Shown here: in pieces, positions 19,749 to 28,452 of the stretch
How the letters are laid out: the number at the start of each line of letters is the position of its first letter
How positions within the stretch are numbered: position 1 is the stretch's first letter
DNA from: DASUBN01 sp036263155
Lineage (GTDB): Bacteria > Pseudomonadota > Gammaproteobacteria > Natronospirales > REEB76
Assembly (NCBI GenBank): GCA_036263155.1
Contig: DATAHN010000085.1
Span: forward strand, 1 to 64,000
Length of the DNA: 64,000 nt
Direction: 5' to 3'
Translations under genes and position numbers: made by a program
The notes under the pieces: generated by a model
What the model saw: only the letters and a program-made list of their open reading frames with translations
Told to the model about the DNA's origin: nothing
The model's database searches: none

Positions 19749-20398
19749 TGTCCTCCCTGCCGGTGGTGGTGCTGGCCTCGGGCCACGGCAGCAACCTCCA
19801 GGCGATCCTCGACCAATCCAGCCGGTTCGGTTATGAGGTGCGCGCGGTGCTGAGCGACCGCGCCCGTGCCACCGCGCTCGAGCGCGCCCGCGCCGCCGGC
19901 GTGGCGGCGGAGACGGTGCTGGCGAAGGAATATCCGGACCGCGCCACCTACGACGCCGCGCTGGCGGAACGCATAGACCGCCATTCTCCCGGCCTCCTGG
20001 TGCTAGCCGGGTTCATGCGCATCCTGACTCCCGCGTTCGTGCAGCGCTACCAGGACCGGATGCTCAACATCCACCCTTCCCTGCTGCCCAAATACCGGGG
20101 CCTCGACACCCACCGCCGGGCGCTGGCGGCGGGAGAAACGTCGCATGGCTGCAGCGTGCACTTCGTCACAGAGGAGTTGGACGCCGGGGCGGTGGTGGCC
20201 CAGGCGCCGGTACCGGTCAGGAAAGATGACGACGAGGTGACATTGCGTGTACGCGTCCAGGCCCGGGAGCACGTTATATACCCCGAGGTAATCGGCTGGT
20301 ACGCCAGCGGGCGGCTGCGGCTCGCCGGCGGACATGTCATGTTTGACGGTGCGCCGCTCAGCGTGCCAAAAATATTCTCCTGGCAGGAACAGGAATAG
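19748..20398 (+). CDS. purN: Phosphoribosylglycinamide formyltransferase
   Basis: 216 residues from the ATG that overlaps the purM stop. It transfers a formyl group from 10-formyl-THF to GAR. Catalytic features: the phosphate-binding GHGSNLQAI, the NIHPSLLPKYRG segment with catalytic Asn and His, and the DAGAVVAQAPV segment with catalytic Asp. A DUF3108 gene follows 10 bases later. Confidence 0.97.
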   Translation: MSSLPVVVLASGHGSNLQAILDQSSRFGYEVRAVLSDRARATALERARAAGVAAETVLAKEYPDRATYDAALAERIDRHSPGLLVLAGFMRILTPAFVQRYQDRMLNIHPSLLPKYRGLDTHRRALAAGETSHGCSVHFVTEELDAGAVVAQAPVPVRKDDDEVTLRVRVQAREHVIYPEVIGWYASGRLRLAGGHVMFDGAPLSVPKIFSWQEQE

Positions 20399-20408
20399 AG
20401 AGACGGCC

Positions 20409-21143
20409 ATGAACAAGCTTTCCGTGACGCTTCTGGCGATGGGCCTGACGGCGGCAGGCGCCGCGCTCGCCGATGAGAACGTGCTGACACCGTTCCGCGC
20501 CGATTACTCGCTGCAACGCAACAGCCTGGGGCTCGGCACGTCCAGCTTCACCCTCAGCCGCGACGGCGACGGCTATCTCTACAAGTCCGCCGCCCACGCC
20601 AGCGGGCTCGCCTCGCTGTTCTCGAGCTCGACCATCACCCAGGAGAGCCGCTTCACGCTGGTGGACGGGCGGCCCCGCGCCGCCTCCTACCGTTACGAGG
20701 ACAGCGGCAAGTCCCAGGACGCGGAATCCATCCGTTTCGACTGGGACAAGCGCAGCGCCACCACCGAGGAAAACGGCCAGCAGAAGGCCAAGCCGCTGAC
20801 GCCGGACACCAGCGATGTGCAGCTCATCCAGCTGATGCTTGCAGCGGACGTGGCCGCAGGAAAGGTGGAGGACGATTACCGGCTGCTGGACCACGGACAG
20901 ATCACGGGCTATACGGCGAAGCCGCTGCCGGACGCGGCCCTCAAGGCGGCCGGGAAGACCTATTCGACCAAGGTGGTGCAGCTGAACAACGCCGAGCGGG
21001 GCCGCACCATCACCGTGTGGCTGGCGCCGGAGCTGCACTACCTGCCGGTGCAGATCCAGCAGGCCCAGACCGGCAAGGCCACCATCACGCTCACGCTGCA
21101 GAAGGCGACGTTCGACGCCGGATCCCTTTCCGCCAGAAACTGA
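20409..21143 (+). CDS. DUF3108 secreted protein
   Basis: 244 residues from the ATG at 20409, which begins a signal peptide (MNKLSVTLLAMGLTAAGAALA). The mature domain starts FRADYSLQRNSLGLG and ends with a WLAPELHYLPVQI strand typical of DUF3108. Periplasmic, no known biochemical function. It follows purN closely, a linkage seen widely in Gammaproteobacteria. It is convergent with dcd, with no gap between the two genes. Confidence 0.87.
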   Translation: MNKLSVTLLAMGLTAAGAALADENVLTPFRADYSLQRNSLGLGTSSFTLSRDGDGYLYKSAAHASGLASLFSSSTITQESRFTLVDGRPRAASYRYEDSGKSQDAESIRFDWDKRSATTEENGQQKAKPLTPDTSDVQLIQLMLAADVAAGKVEDDYRLLDHGQITGYTAKPLPDAALKAAGKTYSTKVVQLNNAERGRTITVWLAPELHYLPVQIQQAQTGKATITLTLQKATFDAGSLSARN

Positions 21144-21707
21144 TCAGGTTTTTGGAAGCGTGACGCCCTGCTGGCCCTGATATTTGCCGCCCCTGTCCTT
21201 GTAAGAGGTCTCGCAGACCTCATCCGACTCGAAGAACAGCATCTGCGCCACGCCCTCGTTGGCGTAGATCTTCGCGGGCAGCGGCGTGGTATTCGAGAAC
21301 TCCAGCGTCACGTGCCCCTCCCACTCCGGCTCCAACGGCGTGACGTTCACGATGATGCCGCAGCGGGCATAGGTGGACTTGCCCAGGCAGACCGTGAGCA
21401 CGCTACGCGGGATGCGGAAGAACTCCACGGTGCGGGCCAGCGCGAAGGAGTTGGGCGGGATCACGCAGCAGTCGCCCTTGAAGTCCACGAAGCTGCGTGC
21501 GTCGAAGGCCTTGGGGTCGACGATGGTGCTGTTGATGTTCGTGAAGATCTTGAACTCGTCGGCGCAGCGCACGTCGTAGCCGTAGCTGGAGGTGCCGTAG
21601 GAGACGATCTTGCCGCCCTTGGCCTCACGCACCTGGCCGGCCTCGAAGGGCTCGATCATGCCCTTGGTGGCCATGCGGCGGATCCACTTGTCTGCTTTGA
21701 TGCTCAT
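21144..21707 (-). CDS. dcd: dCTP deaminase
   Basis: 187 residues. It deaminates dCTP to dUTP for thymidylate synthesis. Conserved segments: SSYGYDVRCADEFKIFT, the catalytic Glu in LEPEWEGHVTLE, and the C-terminal YKDRGGKYQGQQGV. Full length for the family. The apbC gene lies 33 bases upstream on the same strand. Confidence 0.97.
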   Translation of the reverse strand: MSIKADKWIRRMATKGMIEPFEAGQVREAKGGKIVSYGTSSYGYDVRCADEFKIFTNINSTIVDPKAFDARSFVDFKGDCCVIPPNSFALARTVEFFRIPRSVLTVCLGKSTYARCGIIVNVTPLEPEWEGHVTLEFSNTTPLPAKIYANEGVAQMLFFESDEVCETSYKDRGGKYQGQQGVTLPKT

Positions 21708-21740
21708 CCCTTGGCTCTCTCTATCAATATATGAGTGAGT

Positions 21741-22811
21741 TCAATCTTCGATGACGATCTTGGGGAAAGCCCCGGCGTAGTCCTTCCCCGCCAGCGCCAG
21801 CTGGGCCGCAGTACGGCGCGCTATCTCCCTATAGCGGGTGGCGATTGTACCCCGGGGCTCGGCCGCCACGGTGGGGTTGCCGGCGTCCGCCTGCTCGCGG
21901 ATGGAGAGGTCCAGGGGCAGGCTGCCCAGGAACGGCACCTGGTACTGGGCCGCAAGGCTCTCGCCGCCGCCGCTGCCGAAGATGTGCTCCTCGTGGCCGC
22001 AGTTCGTGCACACGTGGGTGCTCATGTTCTCCACCACGCCGAGGATGCTCACCTCGACTTTCTGGAACATCTTCAGGCCCTTGCGGGCATCCAGCAGCGC
22101 GATCTCCTGCGGCGTGGTGACGATGACGGCGCCGGAGACCGGCACGTGCTGGGAGAGGGTGAGTTGGATATCGCCGGTGCCGGGCGGCATGTCCACGATG
22201 AGGTAATCGAGCTCGCCCCACAGGGTGTCGCGGATGAGCTGCACCAGCGCCTGGGTGACCATAGGGCCGCGCCAGACCATGGGTTGTTCCGCGTCGATCA
22301 GGAAGCCGATGGACATGCATCTCACGCCGTGGCCGATGAGGGGCTCGATGTGCTTGCCATCCCTGCTGGTGGGCCGCCCGGAGAGACCGAGCATGCGCGG
22401 CTGGCTGGGGCCGTAGATGTCCGCGTCCAGCATGCCCACCGCGGCGCCGTCCGCCGCGAGCGCCAGGGCGAGGTTCACGGCCACGGTGGACTTGCCGACG
22501 CCGCCCTTGCCCGAGGCTACGGCGATGACGTTCTTCACGCCCTTGAGCGGGGTGAGGTTGCGCTGCACGGCGTGGGAGAGGATGGCGCTCGTGACCCGCA
22601 CCTCGGCGTCGATGCCTGCCTTGGACAGGAGTTCCCGCACGGTGGCAGCGAGCTCGTCGCGGTAGCTGCCCAGGGGGAAACCCAGCTCCAGCTCGATCCG
22701 GCCGCCTTCGACGGCGCGCAAGGCGCCGGCGGACACCAAATCCGTGCCCAAGTGGGGTTCGGTCCAGCCTTTGAGGGCCGCTTCGACGCGGTCCCGGGTG
22801 ACGGTGCTCAT
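21741..22811 (-). CDS. apbC: Iron-sulfur cluster carrier ATPase ApbC/Mrp
   Basis: 356 residues from the ATG at 22811; a start 13 codons upstream is less likely. An N-terminal MIP18-like domain occupies ~1–85. The P-loop ATPase follows with the deviant Walker A GKGGVGKST near residue 105 and, further on, the CTNC cysteine pair that bridges a 4Fe-4S cluster. It carries Fe-S clusters to apoproteins in the cytosol. It is divergent from metG, the usual arrangement in Gammaproteobacteria. Confidence 0.95.
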   Translation of the reverse strand: MSTVTRDRVEAALKGWTEPHLGTDLVSAGALRAVEGGRIELELGFPLGSYRDELAATVRELLSKAGIDAEVRVTSAILSHAVQRNLTPLKGVKNVIAVASGKGGVGKSTVAVNLALALAADGAAVGMLDADIYGPSQPRMLGLSGRPTSRDGKHIEPLIGHGVRCMSIGFLIDAEQPMVWRGPMVTQALVQLIRDTLWGELDYLIVDMPPGTGDIQLTLSQHVPVSGAVIVTTPQEIALLDARKGLKMFQKVEVSILGVVENMSTHVCTNCGHEEHIFGSGGGESLAAQYQVPFLGSLPLDLSIREQADAGNPTVAAEPRGTIATRYREIARRTAAQLALAGKDYAGAFPKIVIED

Positions 22812-22888
22812 GGATGATCGCGCGGGTTCGATGGCGGCGCATTCTAGCACTTAGCTTCCGGGCCCCAAGGCTGGCGCGGGGCCTATGG

Positions 22889-22894
22889 CATAAT
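22889..22894 (+). promoter_or_regulatory. Candidate -10 box for metG
   Basis: CATAAT stands 40 bases before the metG ATG in the apbC–metG divergent gap. No convincing -35 is seen. Confidence 0.35.
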
Positions 22895-22934
22895 TGCTTT
22901 TCAGCCCCAAGAAGACCGCCAAAAGCACCCGTCC

Positions 22935-24968
22935 ATGCCGCAGAAACCGCGCGACATCCTGGTCACCTACGCCCTCACCTACGCCAATGGCCCGCTGCAC
23001 CTGGGGCACATGGTGGGCAACATCCAGACCGACATCTGGGTGCGCTATCAGAACATGGCCGGCAACCGCTGCCTGTTCGTCTCGGCGGACGACGCGCATG
23101 GCACCCCCATCATGCTCAAGGCGCGCGAGCAGGGCATCACGCCCGAGCAGCTCATCGCCGGCGTGGGCGTGGACCACCAGCGGGACTTCAAGGACTTCCA
23201 CGTCCACTTCGAGAACTACCACAGCACCCATTCGGACGAGAACCGGGAGCTGTCAACGCTCATCTACAAGAACCTGCGGGACGCCAAGCCCAGCCACATC
23301 GACGTGCGCACCATCCAGCAGATGTATGACGAGCAGGCCAAGATGTTCTTGCCGGACCGCTTCATCAAGGGCGAGTGCCCGCGCTGCGGCACCGCGGACC
23401 AGTACGGTGACTCCTGCGAGAACTGCGGCGCCACCTACTCGCCCTCGGACCTCAAGAATCCAGTGTCGGTCATCTCGGGCACCCGGCCGGTGCCGCGCGA
23501 GTCACAGCACTATTTCTTCAAGCTCGGGGACTTCGAGAAGCTGCTGCGGGACTGGACCCGCGCGCCGGGCCACCTGCACGAGGCGGTGACCCGCAAGCTG
23601 GACGAGTGGTTCGCCGCCGGACTGCAGGACTGGGACATCTCCCGCGACGCGCCCTACTTCGGCTTCGAGATCCCCGACGCGCCGGGCAAGTACTTCTACG
23701 TGTGGCTGGACGCGCCCATCGGCTACATGGCGAGCTTCAAGAACCTCTGCGGCAAGCGCAAGGACCTGAAGTTCGACGAGTTCTGGGGCAAGGACAGCCA
23801 GGCCGAGGTGTACCACTTCATCGGCAAGGACATCATCTACTTCCACTCGCTGTTCTGGCCGGCGATGCTGGCCGGAGCCGGCTTCCGCACGCCCTCGGCG
23901 GTGTACGCCCACGGCTTCCTGACGGTGAACGGCCAGAAGATGTCCAAGTCCCGCGGCACCTTCATCAAGGCGCGCACCTACCTGGACGCGGGCCTCGACC
24001 CCGAGTACCTGCGCTACTACTTTGCCGCCAAGCTCGGACCCGGCATCGACGACATCGACCTGAACCTGGACGACTTCCTGCAGCGGGTGAACTCGGACCT
24101 GGTGGGCAAGCTCGTGAACATCGCGAGCCGCTGCGCCGGCTTCATCGAGACCCACTACCAGGGCAAGCTGGCGAAGACGCTCACGGACGACGAGCTGCTG
24201 AAGAAGGCCATGGCCGCCAAGGACAGCATCGCCTCCGCCTACGAGAACCGGGAGTACTCCCGCGCCATCCGCGAGGTGATGGAGATCGCCGACCGGGTGA
24301 ACGAATACATCGATGCCAAGAAACCCTGGTCACTGGCCAAGCAGCAGCCGGTGCCGGCCGAGGTGCAGCAGATCTGCAGCCTGGGTATCAACCTGTTCCG
24401 GGTGATGATGGCGTACCTGAAGCCCGTGCTGCCCGAGCTCGCGGTGAAGACCGAGGCCTTCCTCGGCGTGGCGCCCCTGAGCTGGAAAGATATCGAGCAG
24501 CCGCTGCTGGACCACAAGATCAACGCCTTCAAGCCGATGATGGCGCGGGTGGAGAAGGCCCGCATCGATTCCATGGTGGAGTCCTCGAAGGAGGACCTCG
24601 GCAAGAACAACAGCAAGGCATCCAACATGGACCCCATCGCCGCCGAGATCAGCTACGACGACTTCGCCAAGGTGGACCTGCGCATCGTGCGCATCGCCAA
24701 GGCCGAGCACGTGGAGGGCGCGGACAAGCTGCTGCGCCTGACCTTGGACCTGGGGGACGGCACCCGCAACGTGTTCGCCGGCATCAAGAGCGCCTACGCG
24801 CCGGAGCAGCTCGAGGGCAAGCTCACGGTGATGGTGGCGAACCTGGCGCCGCGCAAGATGAAGTTCGGCATGTCCGAGGGCATGGTGCTGGCGGCCGGCC
24901 CGGGCGGCAAGGATCTGTGGATCCTCGAACCCCATCAGGGCGCGCAGCCTGGCATGCGGGTGAAATAA
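22935..24968 (+). CDS. metG: Methionyl-tRNA synthetase
   Basis: 677 residues. The HIGH-type motif is YANGPLHLGH (~17–26). The zinc knuckle CPRCG…CENCG is at ~146–165, KMSKSRG at ~335–341, and a C-terminal EMAP/Trbp111-like tRNA-binding domain from about 573. This is the two-zinc-cysteine-pair, dimeric long form. The RnfB-like gene begins five bases after the stop. Confidence 0.98.
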   Translation: MPQKPRDILVTYALTYANGPLHLGHMVGNIQTDIWVRYQNMAGNRCLFVSADDAHGTPIMLKAREQGITPEQLIAGVGVDHQRDFKDFHVHFENYHSTHSDENRELSTLIYKNLRDAKPSHIDVRTIQQMYDEQAKMFLPDRFIKGECPRCGTADQYGDSCENCGATYSPSDLKNPVSVISGTRPVPRESQHYFFKLGDFEKLLRDWTRAPGHLHEAVTRKLDEWFAAGLQDWDISRDAPYFGFEIPDAPGKYFYVWLDAPIGYMASFKNLCGKRKDLKFDEFWGKDSQAEVYHFIGKDIIYFHSLFWPAMLAGAGFRTPSAVYAHGFLTVNGQKMSKSRGTFIKARTYLDAGLDPEYLRYYFAAKLGPGIDDIDLNLDDFLQRVNSDLVGKLVNIASRCAGFIETHYQGKLAKTLTDDELLKKAMAAKDSIASAYENREYSRAIREVMEIADRVNEYIDAKKPWSLAKQQPVPAEVQQICSLGINLFRVMMAYLKPVLPELAVKTEAFLGVAPLSWKDIEQPLLDHKINAFKPMMARVEKARIDSMVESSKEDLGKNNSKASNMDPIAAEISYDDFAKVDLRIVRIAKAEHVEGADKLLRLTLDLGDGTRNVFAGIKSAYAPEQLEGKLTVMVANLAPRKMKFGMSEGMVLAAGPGGKDLWILEPHQGAQPGMRVK

Positions 24969-24973
24969 GCTCC

Positions 24974-25609
24974 GTGCAGAGCGCGCCCGCTCTCGCCGAT
25001 CAGATAGACGCGCTCCTCCCCCAGACGCAGTGCCAGCGTTGCGGCTACCCCGACTGCCGAAGCTACGCCGAAGCCATATCAAGGCACGAGACCGATATCG
25101 ACCGCTGCCCGCCCGGCGGCGAGGCGACCCTCGCCGCGCTCGCAGGACTCCTGCATCAACCCCCGAAACCCCTCGCAACGGATGTGGGTACGTTCGCGTC
25201 CGGCACCGTCGCGGTCATCGAAGAACCCTTCTGCATCGGCTGCACCAAGTGCATCCAGGCCTGCCCGGTGGACGCCATCACCGGCGCGGCGAAACAGATG
25301 CACACGGTGATCGAGGCGCTCTGCACCGGCTGCGGGCTGTGCCTGCCGCCCTGCCCCGTGGATTGCATCCAGCTCGAACCCGCACAGGGCGTGACGGAAG
25401 GCCTGGAAGGCTGGCAGTTCCCCATGTCCGGTAAGGAACGGGCCGATGCGCTGCGGGAGCGCTACATCATCTATAAGCGGCGCCAAACCGAGCGGAAGGC
25501 TGCGAAGGACGCGCCCGCGGAAGCGCCACTGGACCTGAAGGCTCATCACCAGGCGGAGATCGCCGCGGCAGTGGCGCGGGTGCGGGCCCGTCGGGGGCAG
25601 AAGCCATGA
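24974..25609 (+). CDS. rsxB: RnfB/RsxB-like ferredoxin (orphan)
   Basis: 211 residues from a GTG right after metG. A Fe4S domain (CQRCGYPDCRSYA…CPPGG) is followed by two 4Fe-4S ferredoxin motifs (CIGCTKCIQACPVDA and CTGCGLCLPPCPVDC) and a charged helical tail (~150–211). It lacks the N-terminal membrane helix of true RnfB, and no rnfA, C, D, G or E is nearby. It is probably a soluble electron donor. Its overlap with nth (ATGACC at 25606) suggests it may serve the Fe-S enzyme Nth or general redox; this is inference. Confidence 0.88.
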   Translation: MQSAPALADQIDALLPQTQCQRCGYPDCRSYAEAISRHETDIDRCPPGGEATLAALAGLLHQPPKPLATDVGTFASGTVAVIEEPFCIGCTKCIQACPVDAITGAAKQMHTVIEALCTGCGLCLPPCPVDCIQLEPAQGVTEGLEGWQFPMSGKERADALRERYIIYKRRQTERKAAKDAPAEAPLDLKAHHQAEIAAAVARVRARRGQKP

Positions 25610-26310
25610 CCCCCGCGAAGCGCCGGAAGATCTTCGAGCGGCTAAAGGCTGCGAACCCGAAGCCCACAACGGAGCTACATTACTCCACGCCCTACGAACT
25701 CCTGGTGGCGGTGTCGCTCTCGGCCCAGGCCACGGACAAGAGCGTTAACCTCGCCACCGCCAAGCTGTTTCCTGCCGCCAACACGCCCGCAGCGATGCTG
25801 GCGCTCGGGGAGAACGGGCTCAAGGATTACATCAAGACCATCGGGCTCTACAACACCAAGGCCAAGAACGTGATCGCCGCCGCGCGCCTCCTGCTGGAGA
25901 GGCACGGCGGCGAGGTGCCCCGCACCCGCGAGGAGCTGGAGGCACTGCCGGGCGTGGGCCGCAAGACGGCGAACGTGGTGCTGAACACCGCCTTCGGCGA
26001 AGCCACCATCGCGGTGGATACCCACATCTTCCGGGTCGCGAATCGCACCGGCCTCGCCCCCGGCAAGAACGAGCGGCAGGTGGAGGACGGGCTCACCAAG
26101 ACCACGCCGGACGAGTTCAAGCACGACGCGCACCACTGGCTGATCCTGCACGGGCGCTACGTGTGCGTGGCGCGCAAGCCCAAGTGCCCGGAGTGCGTGA
26201 TCCGGGATCTCTGCGAGTACAAGCAGAAGACCAAGCCGGAGCTGAAGGTACCGCTCAAGCTCGGCAAGCCCGTGAAGAAGAAAAGCAGGAAGAAGGTCCG
26301 CAAACCATGA
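25606..26310 (+). CDS. nth: Endonuclease III
   Basis: 234 residues, slightly longer than usual because of a Lys-rich tail (about the last 20 residues). It removes oxidised pyrimidines from DNA. It shows the helix-hairpin-helix LPGVGRKTANVVL with catalytic Lys, the catalytic Asp in VDTHIFR, and the 4Fe-4S ligands as C-x6-C-x2-C-x5-C (from CVARKPKCPEC). It overlaps the RnfB-like gene before it and the DUF1841 gene after it by four bases each. Confidence 0.97.
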   Translation: MTPAKRRKIFERLKAANPKPTTELHYSTPYELLVAVSLSAQATDKSVNLATAKLFPAANTPAAMLALGENGLKDYIKTIGLYNTKAKNVIAAARLLLERHGGEVPRTREELEALPGVGRKTANVVLNTAFGEATIAVDTHIFRVANRTGLAPGKNERQVEDGLTKTTPDEFKHDAHHWLILHGRYVCVARKPKCPECVIRDLCEYKQKTKPELKVPLKLGKPVKKKSRKKVRKP

Positions 26311-26747
26311 GCATCCACGGCGAGAGCCGCAGCGACACGCGCCAGGCGTTCTTCGACGTCTGGAAGAAGATGCAGGCTGGCACACCCATGACGGCGCTGG
26401 AGATCCTCATCGCCGACGTGATCCGCCTGCACCCGGAATACCACACGCTGCTGGACCAGGGGATCGAGGTGCTGGACAAGGACTGGCTGCCGGAAGGCGG
26501 CGAGACCAACCCCTTCCTGCACATGGGCATGCACATCGCGGTCCGCGAGCAGCTCTCCATAGACCGGCCGCCCGGCATCAAGGCCGCCTACGAGGCGCTG
26601 CTGGCCAAGACCCGCGACGTGATGGGGGCGGAGCACCTGATGCTGGAATGCCTGGGAGAGACCCTGTGGCGGGCGCAGAGGAAGAACCGCATGCCGGACG
26701 AGCAGCTTTACCTTAGCCTTGTCCGGGAGCGCGCCGGACTGGCCTGA
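26307..26747 (+). CDS. DUF1841 family protein
   Basis: 146 residues from the ATG that overlaps the nth stop. It has the family pattern RQAFFDVWKKMQAG…HPEYH…NPFLHMGMHIAVREQ and ends ECLGETLWRAQR. It is cytosolic and of unknown function. Its position after nth is conserved in Xanthomonadales. It is convergent with the beta-flower gene, three bases apart. Confidence 0.87.
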   Translation: MSIHGESRSDTRQAFFDVWKKMQAGTPMTALEILIADVIRLHPEYHTLLDQGIEVLDKDWLPEGGETNPFLHMGMHIAVREQLSIDRPPGIKAAYEALLAKTRDVMGAEHLMLECLGETLWRAQRKNRMPDEQLYLSLVRERAGLA

Positions 26748-26750
26748 CGA

Positions 26751-27047
26751 CTATTCCGCCGGCTTGGCCAGGAGCATCAACAAGGCGACGGCGATGGGCC
26801 CCTCCGGCGCCTTGTCGATGCGTTTCCTGAAATCCTCGATGCGGCCCACGCGGTTGTTGCTGGAACTGTAGACGTCCAGCTCCTTGATGTAGGCCATGCG
26901 CCGGTTGGTGGCGTCGTAGATGTCGTTGCCGCGCAGGTAGCCCACGCGGCGGTTCACGGCGTCGAACACCGTGCTCTCGCGCGCGTAGCCCATCCGGTTC
27001 TTGTTCCGGTCGTAGAGAGCCGCTCCCTCCATGCGGAACTCAGCCAC
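26751..27047 (-). CDS. 4-fold beta-flower protein
   Basis: 98 residues made almost entirely of four tandem repeats of about 17 residues, each with a pattern like LYDRNKNRMGYARE, VFDAVNRRVGYLRG, IYDATNRRMAYIKE, VYSSSNNRVGRIED. This matches the 4-fold beta-flower architecture. A short hydrophobic tail follows (IAVALLMLLA). The function is unknown. It lies nine bases after the DsbA-like gene on the same strand. Confidence 0.75.
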   Translation of the reverse strand: MAEFRMEGAALYDRNKNRMGYARESTVFDAVNRRVGYLRGNDIYDATNRRMAYIKELDVYSSSNNRVGRIEDFRKRIDKAPEGPIAVALLMLLAKPAE

Positions 27048-27056
27048 CCACGGTCC

Positions 27057-27818
27057 TCACTGCTTGGCGCCGGCAGCGAGCTGCGCGTCGATGAGCGCCT
27101 TGAGGTCCGTGTAGGTGGCGCCGCCGATGTGGCCCTGGCTGTTCACGGCGAACGTGGGCGTGGCGTGCAGGCCCAGCGCCTCGCCGTAACCCTGGCTCAG
27201 TACCACCGCCTGGTGGGTGGAGCCGGTACGGATGCAGCTCAGGATCTTGCCGTGGTCGAGGCCCAGGCTGTCGGTATAGCCGAGGAAGGTATCCACCGCG
27301 TTCTTCGAGTCGGCCCACTCGGCCTGCTTGGCGTAGAGCAGGTCGTGCATCTGCCAGTACTGGTCCTGGTAGCCAGCGCAGCGCGCCACCTGGGCCGCCA
27401 TCATGGCGTTGTGGTGCTGCTCCTCCAGCGGCATGTCGAAGAACACGAAGCGCACCTTGCCGGTGTCCACGTACTCCTTGCGCATCTGCTGGATCACGGG
27501 CTCGAAGCCTCCGCAGGCGGGGCACTGGAAGTCGGCGAACTCGCGCACCACCACCGGTGCGTTGCGGTCGCCCACCGCCATGCCCTTCTCGTCATGGCCG
27601 GTGTCGAAGGGTATCTGCACCAGGTCGAGATTGCTGCCGGAGGCGGCCTTGGTGCGGGAGTGCATGAGCAGGACGCCGCTGTAGACGAGCGCCACGATGA
27701 GCAGGGCGATGCCGCCGACCAGCCACAGGCGCGAGCCCCCCTCGTCCTTCTCGTAGTGCTGGGCATGGACATGCACGTGTTCACGCTCATGGCCGTGTTG
27801 CTGGTGCTTCTGCTGCAT
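27057..27818 (-). CDS. Membrane-anchored DsbA-like thioredoxin with His-rich N-tail
   Basis: 253 residues. Residues 1–25 are His-rich (HQQHGHEREHVHVHAQH) and would be cytoplasmic. One membrane helix spans ~31–52 (LWLVGGIALLIVALVYSGVLL). A periplasmic DsbA-type thioredoxin domain follows with the active site CPAC at ~100–103 and a cis-Pro at HATPTF. It likely oxidises or reduces periplasmic cysteines. It is divergent from the bufA2 operon, whose product is a Cys-rich exported peptide. A link is plausible but unproven. Confidence 0.85.
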   Translation of the reverse strand: MQQKHQQHGHEREHVHVHAQHYEKDEGGSRLWLVGGIALLIVALVYSGVLLMHSRTKAASGSNLDLVQIPFDTGHDEKGMAVGDRNAPVVVREFADFQCPACGGFEPVIQQMRKEYVDTGKVRFVFFDMPLEEQHHNAMMAAQVARCAGYQDQYWQMHDLLYAKQAEWADSKNAVDTFLGYTDSLGLDHGKILSCIRTGSTHQAVVLSQGYGEALGLHATPTFAVNSQGHIGGATYTDLKALIDAQLAAGAKQ

Positions 27819-28188
27819 GGGATCCCCCTGGTTCTATTCAGAGTAAATCACTCTGGTATTGGACGCCCCGGCCCTATGGCCTCCACTAGACTATAGCCCG
27901 GTCCGCGATATGTCGTCTCGGCGTGGCGCCGTCCGGCCGGCCCATGTAATAAATAGCGTCCCGCGGGGTCTTTGGACCAGGGGTTACGAGGGGGTGGCGC
28001 AAAGGTGCCTCCGATCTCCCCACTAGTCCGTATCCAGTGCGGGACCGGCTTTGCCGGGACCTCCCTGTGATGGGGAACACGGGCAACTTGTCTCCCGACA
28101 GGGGATCGGGTTTTCCGGCCGGGATGGAGCAATCCGCCCCGGGTGTATCTGGGTAATGAACAACCTACTCCATAGAAGGATTGCAACC
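27819..28188. promoter_or_regulatory. 370-bp divergent intergenic region, DsbA-like / bufA2
   Basis: No coding frame is supported here. On the left is an inverted repeat CAGAGT-aaatc-ACTCTG (27839–27855), 21 bases before the DsbA-like ATG, and a minus-strand TATAGT at 27890–27895. On the right, TCCCGACAGGGGAT (28093–28106) recurs identically in the bufA1–bufB gap of the second operon. Several small G+C-rich hairpins lie between. AAGGA (28176–28180) is the bufA2 ribosome binding site. No confident ECF-sigma promoter was found. Confidence 0.5.
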
Positions 28189-28452
28189 ATGAACACGACC
28201 AAAGTCTCCGGTATCGCCATCGCCGCCGTCGCCGCCAGCCTGTTCGTGCTGGCCCCGCTCGCCACCGCCGCCGACAGCGCCGCTGCCACCGGCAAGTGCG
28301 TGGGTGGCAACGCCTGCAAGGGCGAGAGCGCCTGCAAGTCCGCCGACCATGCCTGCAAGGGTCAGAACTCCTGCAAGGGCAAGGGCTTCACGGTGGTGAC
28401 CAAGGCCGAGTGCGACAAGGCCGGCGGCAAGTTCGAAGGCGACAAGGGCTGA
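28189..28452 (+). CDS. bufA2: BufA2-type bufferin precursor peptide
   Basis: 87 residues. A signal peptide ends near Ala27/Ala28. The mature part has six cysteines (37, 43, 49, 56, 62, 75), five of them in repeated (A/S)CKG/CKS units spaced 6–7 residues apart. It ends with the family tail TKAECDKAGGKFEG. This is the layout of BufA2 bufferin-type metallophores, RiPPs whose cysteines are modified by MNIO enzymes and which bind copper in the periplasm. The MNIO and BufC genes follow directly. The family name rests on recalled pattern, not a search. Confidence 0.87.
   Translation: MNTTKVSGIAIAAVAASLFVLAPLATAADSAAATGKCVGGNACKGESACKSADHACKGQNSCKGKGFTVVTKAECDKAGGKFEGDKG

Noticed and set aside
28124..28156. 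Ten-codon ORF (MEQSAPGVSG) upstream of bufA2
   Set aside because: No convincing promoter or terminator arrangement supports it, and the ribosome binding site is poor.
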